From Acanthochromis polyacanthus (taxonomy: Eukaryota > Chordata > Actinopteri > Pomacentridae), in NCBI RefSeq assembly GCF_021347895.1, contig NC_067119.1, positions 6,274,534 to 6,338,533 on the forward strand: a stretch of 64,000 nt of DNA, given 5' to 3'. Position 1 is the first letter of the stretch. Every line of letters starts with the position of its first letter. The notes below the pieces were generated by a model. It did no database searches. It was not told the DNA's origin and saw nothing but the letters and a program-made list of their open reading frames with translations. Position numbers and translations under genes: made by a program. Positions 59,600-64,000 of the stretch are shown in pieces.

Positions 59600-62029
59600 G
59601 TAAGTTTACCCGTTACGCTACACTTTAATTCCTCTAATTTTACCTTCAATGTGATACAGATTCTAAGAGGATATAAAGCAAAACATTTTAAACTGCATTT
59701 AGAGCCATTTGTGTAAAAACTGTTCTACGTAAAACCTCACATAATGTTACTTTTTAATAGTTATTCTGAATTGTTTTATTTCAAAGCAAGAGCACTCATT
59801 GAGAAAAACAGGAAGGGCATCGATTAGCCTTTTAGAGACTTGCCAAAGTCACGTACATCCTGCACTTACACCCCAGTGTTCACCTATTTAGTGAGCTGGC
59901 ATGAGAAAGATGTAGAACAGAGAGCATGTGATGCTGTGTTTACCTCACTAATCCTCACAAAGACCTACAGGACAACAAAGAGAGTGAAGAAAAGCTTGCA
60001 ATCTGCTAAAATGTCTTCAAAATGTGCTGCTTAATAATATGTTGAGAGTAGAACTAATGTAAATGTATTCTCTCTGCAGTCAAGTTGTTTTTTTTTCCAT
60101 TGTAGAGAATAGAGCTACTACAAATGGTTTCAGTGAATTACAATCTACAGTAGCTTTGTTCCAATATGGTGCATTTCTCTCATTTCTGATCAGGCCATCA
60201 TAGAGTCAGCTTATTGATTCAGCAGCCATTTACGTTTTTGTTTTACATCGGCTCGTGATGCTTCATGTTTCTCAGGAATGAGGTTAATTTTACATGGCGC
60301 CGACATTAGTCTGCACCTTGCATTGAAGGCTTCTTGGTTGCAGTCCAGCAGATTAAAGGGTCTGGCAGGGAACTTGATTTAACGTCCAAGAACCTCGTGT
60401 TTTGTTTTGGTTCTTTGGTGGAAGTACTGAAACTGGTTCCAGCAAAAAAAAAAAAAAAAAAAAAAAGCCTTTGCTGTTAGTCCTAACTTTTGTTCTTGTT
60501 AATAAAGGATAAAACCGAAGCCAAAGCAAGAACAAAAACCCAGATTCTTTCTCTCCAGACTAAGAAAACGGAATATAATATCTTAACCATTGTTAATGCC
60601 AGACAATACTTTACTTAGTTGATATTGCGACTGCGATATCTTTCATAATTTTAGTGTGAATATTAATTTTCAGATTTTTCTTTTTCACCAAAAAAGAAAA
60701 ATTATGTGACATTTTGCTGCAGTTTCACCAAACATGTTTGTTGAATGAATAATAAGATTTGTAATCCACTTAATCACAGGGATTTATTTAAAATAATACG
60801 TTTTGATGCATTTTACCCTTATCAAAAAAACTGCAGCTCTTTCGATTTGGATATTATACTTCATTGCAATTTTAATAACATTTTGATTAATCTTTCAACC
60901 CTAGTTGATGCATTTTACATTATTTTTAGAGTTCCATATATTTGTATTTGTCATTTCTGCACCATTCCACTCAGCCACTGGTTTCCATTCAGTGCTGCAA
61001 AGGAACTTGTTTAACTCCAGGGACATGAGTTATGTAATCAGTCATCAAGTCATTACTTTTTTACGTTATTTTATCACTGCAGCACAGTTTTCAAATACAA
61101 CTACATCACCACACAGCGGTAACGAGCTGATGATGGATTCCAACCTTCAAAAATCTGCTAATTGAGTTTTGCACAGTCATGAATATAAAACAAAGGTTGT
61201 ACAGAATAGCTGTTCAAACAGTGTCATGGTTTGTTAACTATGATTAATGGTATAACTGATTTGAACTAAACTGTGTAAAACCACCAGAATAATACTTGAA
61301 GTTACATGATTGTAGCCATGAGTAACAGAGTCATCAGTGGAGCTTGGACAGCAGTCTTCCTCATGCCAGAGGTCAACATTTGGTCAGGTGTTACCTCAGC
61401 TCGGACTCTGCTTCAATCTCTCTGACTTCCTGTTCGTAACTGGCGCCTCAGCTGTGCCTGCATGTGTCCTCGTCTGCTTAGTCTCTTTGTGGAGTTGAGC
61501 TCACTGAGCTCCGTCGCCTCCCTGCTGTTCTCTCAGAGCAGACCGTTCAGAGGAACAAAAACACATGAGGCGGTTCGACATTTCTCACATTGCACAGGAT
61601 AGTTCCGTAAGAGGAGCCCAGTGCAAATGCTCAAGATCGACAGTTCAGTCATGCAGCTCAAGGCTCTTTTGACCTTTGGTGACAAATTAAAGAAAAAACC
61701 TGAACTTTTGACCCCTACAGTGAGGGGATCTGGTGCCTCTGATATGCTGCTGTAGGGGGCGTTTTGCTGGCATGGCTTCGACCTACTTGTCCCTTTAAGC
61801 CTTGATTTTACTCCCTTGTGGATGCACACACAGACAGCTGCGGACATTATGAATGCATAGTTGTCATTACACTACTTTTGTAGTCCTTAGTATTCTCTGG
61901 AGTCTGCTAGCATGACTCTGTTCTAAACATGTGCATACTTCTAATCTATGTTTTCTGTGCATGCACGCCAAAACCAAGCATTTACACTACTGCCCTTGTA
62001 GTCACTAATTTTGGACTCCACATGGATGT

Positions 62030-62500
62030 CCACATAGGGGTCCCTGTGGAACCTTATGTACTCTCAGATGCAGAAAGACACTGGCACATAACACTGGCCT
62101 TACTTAAAGATAAGGGTCACTGAAATCAACCCAGAGCTGTTCTCACCTTTATCCTATCATGAAACATTTCCATCCTGGTGGGAGTGGTCTCTTCCAGGAT
62201 AACAAGGCCCCCACCTATAAGGTACAAAAGGCCACTAAATGCTTTATTTAATATTATGTAAATCCTATATATTTGTCCTTTAAAGTCACCAGATCTCAAC
62301 CTAACTAGACTCCTCTGAACCAGCGTGTTAGACAGTGATCTTCCCCACCATCATCATAACACCAAATGAGAGAATTTGGAAGAATAATGTTGCATTTCTG
62401 AAATTGAATCCACCAGAAACATGTAAAATTAATGCCAAGAACATCTCATTGAGACACTTTATGTAAGTTTTTCCTTTATTTTGTCACCCATTCGTATATA
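62030..62500 (+). mobile_element. Tc1/mariner remnant, copy 1
   Basis: CCAGGATAACAAGGCCCCCA, TCACCAGATCTCAACCTAAC, GCGTGTTAGACAGTGATCTT, CACCATCATCATAACACCAA, ATGAGAGAATTTGGAAGAAT and, near the end, TGAGACACTTTATGTAAG with TTTCCTTTATTTTGTCACCC. These are decayed parts of a Tc1/mariner transposase gene (the DNAPxH...SPDLNPIE stretch) and its 3' end. Stops and deletions make it dead. Confidence 0.7.
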
Positions 62501-62587
62501 AATAGATTTTGTATGTGTTATTGGATTAAGTAGAAGTAGTCAAGGTGTCAAATTTCACTTTCAGACATTAGATACCTATTAGAGCCC

Positions 62588-62685
62588 ATAAACACGCAGT
62601 GTTTACAGTACAAAATTTGCTGTACGTACTTTACAATCCATGTCTCACTCAGTGCTCTATGATGATACAGAACCACTGGAGTAAT
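62588..62685 (-). pseudogene. Diverged copy of rufy3 exon 2 end plus intron edge
   Basis: Compared with 39523-39613, shared blocks in the same order are TTTACAGTACAAAA, GCTxxACGTACTTT, CAxTCCATGTxTCA, CAGTGCTCxATGA and, further in, a run matching the [13 protein letters not shown] codons (minus strand CATAGAGCACTG for CATGGAGCACTG). The copy includes the splice donor (GTACGT) and about 30 bp of intron. It therefore came from genomic DNA, not from mRNA. It has in-frame damage (TGA in place of a sense codon), so it cannot code. Confidence 0.7.
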
Positions 62686-62716
62686 CGGTTGAACAAGTAT
62701 GGGAGATATTTGACCG

Positions 62717-62833
62717 TTATAGGGATGGGAATTTCGACTAATTTAAATGGGTTTAACCGACTAATAAAATACTAAACGTTTAATAAATGAGTAGGCGGTT
62801 AAACGATTAAATGACTAGTCGCGCACATCCCTA
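62717..62833. mobile_element. Small hAT-like MITE
   Basis: Ends TAGGGATGGGAATTTCGACT and GACTAGTCGCGCACATCCCTA are partly inverted (TAGGGATG/CATCCCTA). The interior is AT-rich with repeated TTAAACGATTAAA-type motifs. It has no coding capacity. Confidence 0.55.
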
Positions 62834-62834
62834 G

Positions 62835-62975
62835 TTATGATAGACAGCGCTGTACACCGCCTTCATTAAAACACTAAATGAGGGATTATATTTTGGAAGA
62901 AGGCTGTTCATCCATCAGTAAAGTTAAGAGTCAGAGAATCTTCACTTTTCCTTTAATTTGTCATCTGTCTGCACT
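62835..62975 (+). mobile_element. Tc1/mariner remnant, copy 2
   Basis: AGACAGCGCTGTACACCGCC, AAACACTAAATGAGGGATTA, TATTTTGGAAGAAGGCTGTT, CATCCATCAG and TTTTCCTTTAATTTGTCATC parallel the second half of the copy at 62030-62500. It is separated from it by the rufy3-like piece and the small MITE. Confidence 0.65.
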
Positions 62976-63747
62976 AGGGAAGCCCCCATGTACCTAAACT
63001 CTCACCTCTGCCTTGACCTTATGTAAAACCATTGAAGTTATTTCTTACTGCTGAGTCATGAGTGACTTAAAACAGTAGTGTTTCCTCTGACAGAGACCCA
63101 ACAATCAACATCTGTCTCCTAATGCAGCGCTATCTTTTTAAGGCTGTTTAGTATGCTGTCAGTGCTGCGTGGCGTGTTGCCATCCTCCCCACTGGTCTGG
63201 GCAGGTCCCAGCGGCACGGTTACTGGGGAAACTGGCGGTGGCGTTGCCTCTCCTCAGAAATCTAGTGAGCTAAACAAACCTCCCAGCAAACACAAGGATT
63301 TCATTTCATTCACTGCGCGCTTACAGGCCACTCCAAAAGAAGTTCTTCTTCCACCCCAAAAAAAGAGGAGGAAGTTGTTTCACAAAGCTGCCCTGGCAGT
63401 GTGCAAATCTTCCTTTCCAGCTCCTTGACTTGACTATTTTTTTATTCCTCCTCCTCCATCACTCTCCTCCCATTGTCTCACCTACTTTCTTGTCGTTGTT
63501 CAGACTCTGCAAACGTTTTCACGCCCGCCTTTACTGCTCATCTGTCAGCTCTAATGGCACTGTGCTCTTTATTAGCTCTGTCTGTCAACGTCTCTGTTCT
63601 CTTTTATGGTTATTGTCCTACCATCTGCTTCTAGGTCTTCCTGACGTCCCCACTTGTGTTGCAAATCTAAATCATTCCATAACTCACTTTAATATTTATA
63701 AGCAAAATGTCATTGAAGTTGTTGAATTAATTCTGGACATTTTTACA

Positions 63748-64000
63748 CTAACATTCAAACATGTGGGGTCACTTAGAAATATTCTTATACTTGAAAGAAA
63801 AGCATTTTTTTCAATGAACATTAAATGAATGATAAATCCAGTCTAGACGTTGTTAATGTGCTAAATGACTATTCTAGCTGGAAACAGCTGATTTTTAATG
63901 GAATATCTCCATAGGGGTACAGAGGAACATTTCCAGCAACCATCACTCCTGTGTTCTAATGCTACATTGTGTTAGCTAATGGTGTTGAAAGGCTCATTGA
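63748..64000 (-). mobile_element. 370-bp MITE, running off the right edge
   Basis: It begins with the end AACATTCAAACATGTGGGGT, then AATCCAGTCTAGACGTTGTT, CATAGGGGTACAGAGGAACA and TGTTAGCTAATGGTGTTGAA. The other end lies beyond the window. Confidence 0.8.

Larger units (their letters stand above)
59600..64000 (+). other. slc4a4: slc4a4 intron 3 (incomplete)
   Basis: The intron runs to the right edge without a recognisable next exon. It holds a 23-base A run (60444-60466), two Tc1/mariner remnants, a copied rufy3 exon fragment, a small hAT-like MITE and the start of another 370-bp MITE. A GC-richer frame at 63153-63428 (91 codons) matches no SLC4A4 sequence I know and is left unassigned. Confidence 0.6.

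Noticed and set aside
63153..63428. 91-codon GC-richer frame in slc4a4 intron 3
   Set aside because: It does not match any NBCe1 exon I know and lacks clear flanking splice sites in phase. Left unassigned.
1..64000. CRISPR array, operon, phage or bacterial signals
   Set aside because: None seen. The tandem repeats lack regular unique spacers, and all genes have spliceosomal introns.

Overview
The window is vertebrate nuclear DNA, most likely from a teleost fish, and probably a spiny-rayed one. It holds four intron-bearing genes with GT-AG introns, CpG-rich first exons and an AT-rich background. It is dense with microsatellites and with repeats of the kinds usual in fish: Tc1/mariner, hAT, piggyBac-like MITEs, LINE 3' tails and tRNA-derived SINE pieces. 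There are no operons, CRISPR arrays, phage or bacterial features. I read the genes by joining exons across splice sites and checking that the reading frame survived every junction.

Layout. (1) 1-11140, minus strand: first coding exon of mapk1 (ERK2) at 10995-11140, then 11 kb of its first intron, which runs off the left edge. The intron holds a degenerate tandem array and several MITE copies. (2) 11141-14129: divergent intergenic region. (3) 14130-22291, plus strand: complete grsf1 (mitochondrial G-rich-RNA-binding protein, nine coding exons, 397 aa). Intron 5 carries an inverted-repeat structure enclosing a captured collagen-XXV-like first exon. Intron 8 carries a piggyBac-like MITE. (4) 22600-23325: short tail-to-tail gap. 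(5) 24697-46983, minus strand: complete rufy3, eighteen coding exons from 43422 (639 aa) or an alternative first exon at 46983 (665 aa), with RUN domain, coiled coils and an atypical C-terminal FYVE-like finger. Its introns are full of minisatellites and transposon remnants. (6) 47000-52480: divergent intergenic region with a CTCF-motif-bearing tandem repeat and a hairpin element. (7) 52480-64000, plus strand: 5' end of slc4a4 (NBCe1 sodium-bicarbonate cotransporter), with two 5' exons and the MEDEAV exon; the rest lies beyond the window.

grsf1-rufy3 (convergent) and slc4a4 share a neighbourhood in human 4q13.3, so that part is conserved synteny. mapk1 next to grsf1 is not the human arrangement. 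The genes are not known to act together; their order is inherited rather than functional.

The most interesting items are: the collagen-like exon caught between inverted repeats in grsf1; a diverged copy of rufy3 exon 2 plus its intron edge, 23 kb away inside slc4a4; an in-frame, strongly coding-biased extension upstream of the usual slc4a4 start; a three-unit repeat with CTCF-like cores between rufy3 and slc4a4; and a 533-bp piggyBac-like MITE whose end recurs beside a 21-bp-stem hairpin 30 kb away.
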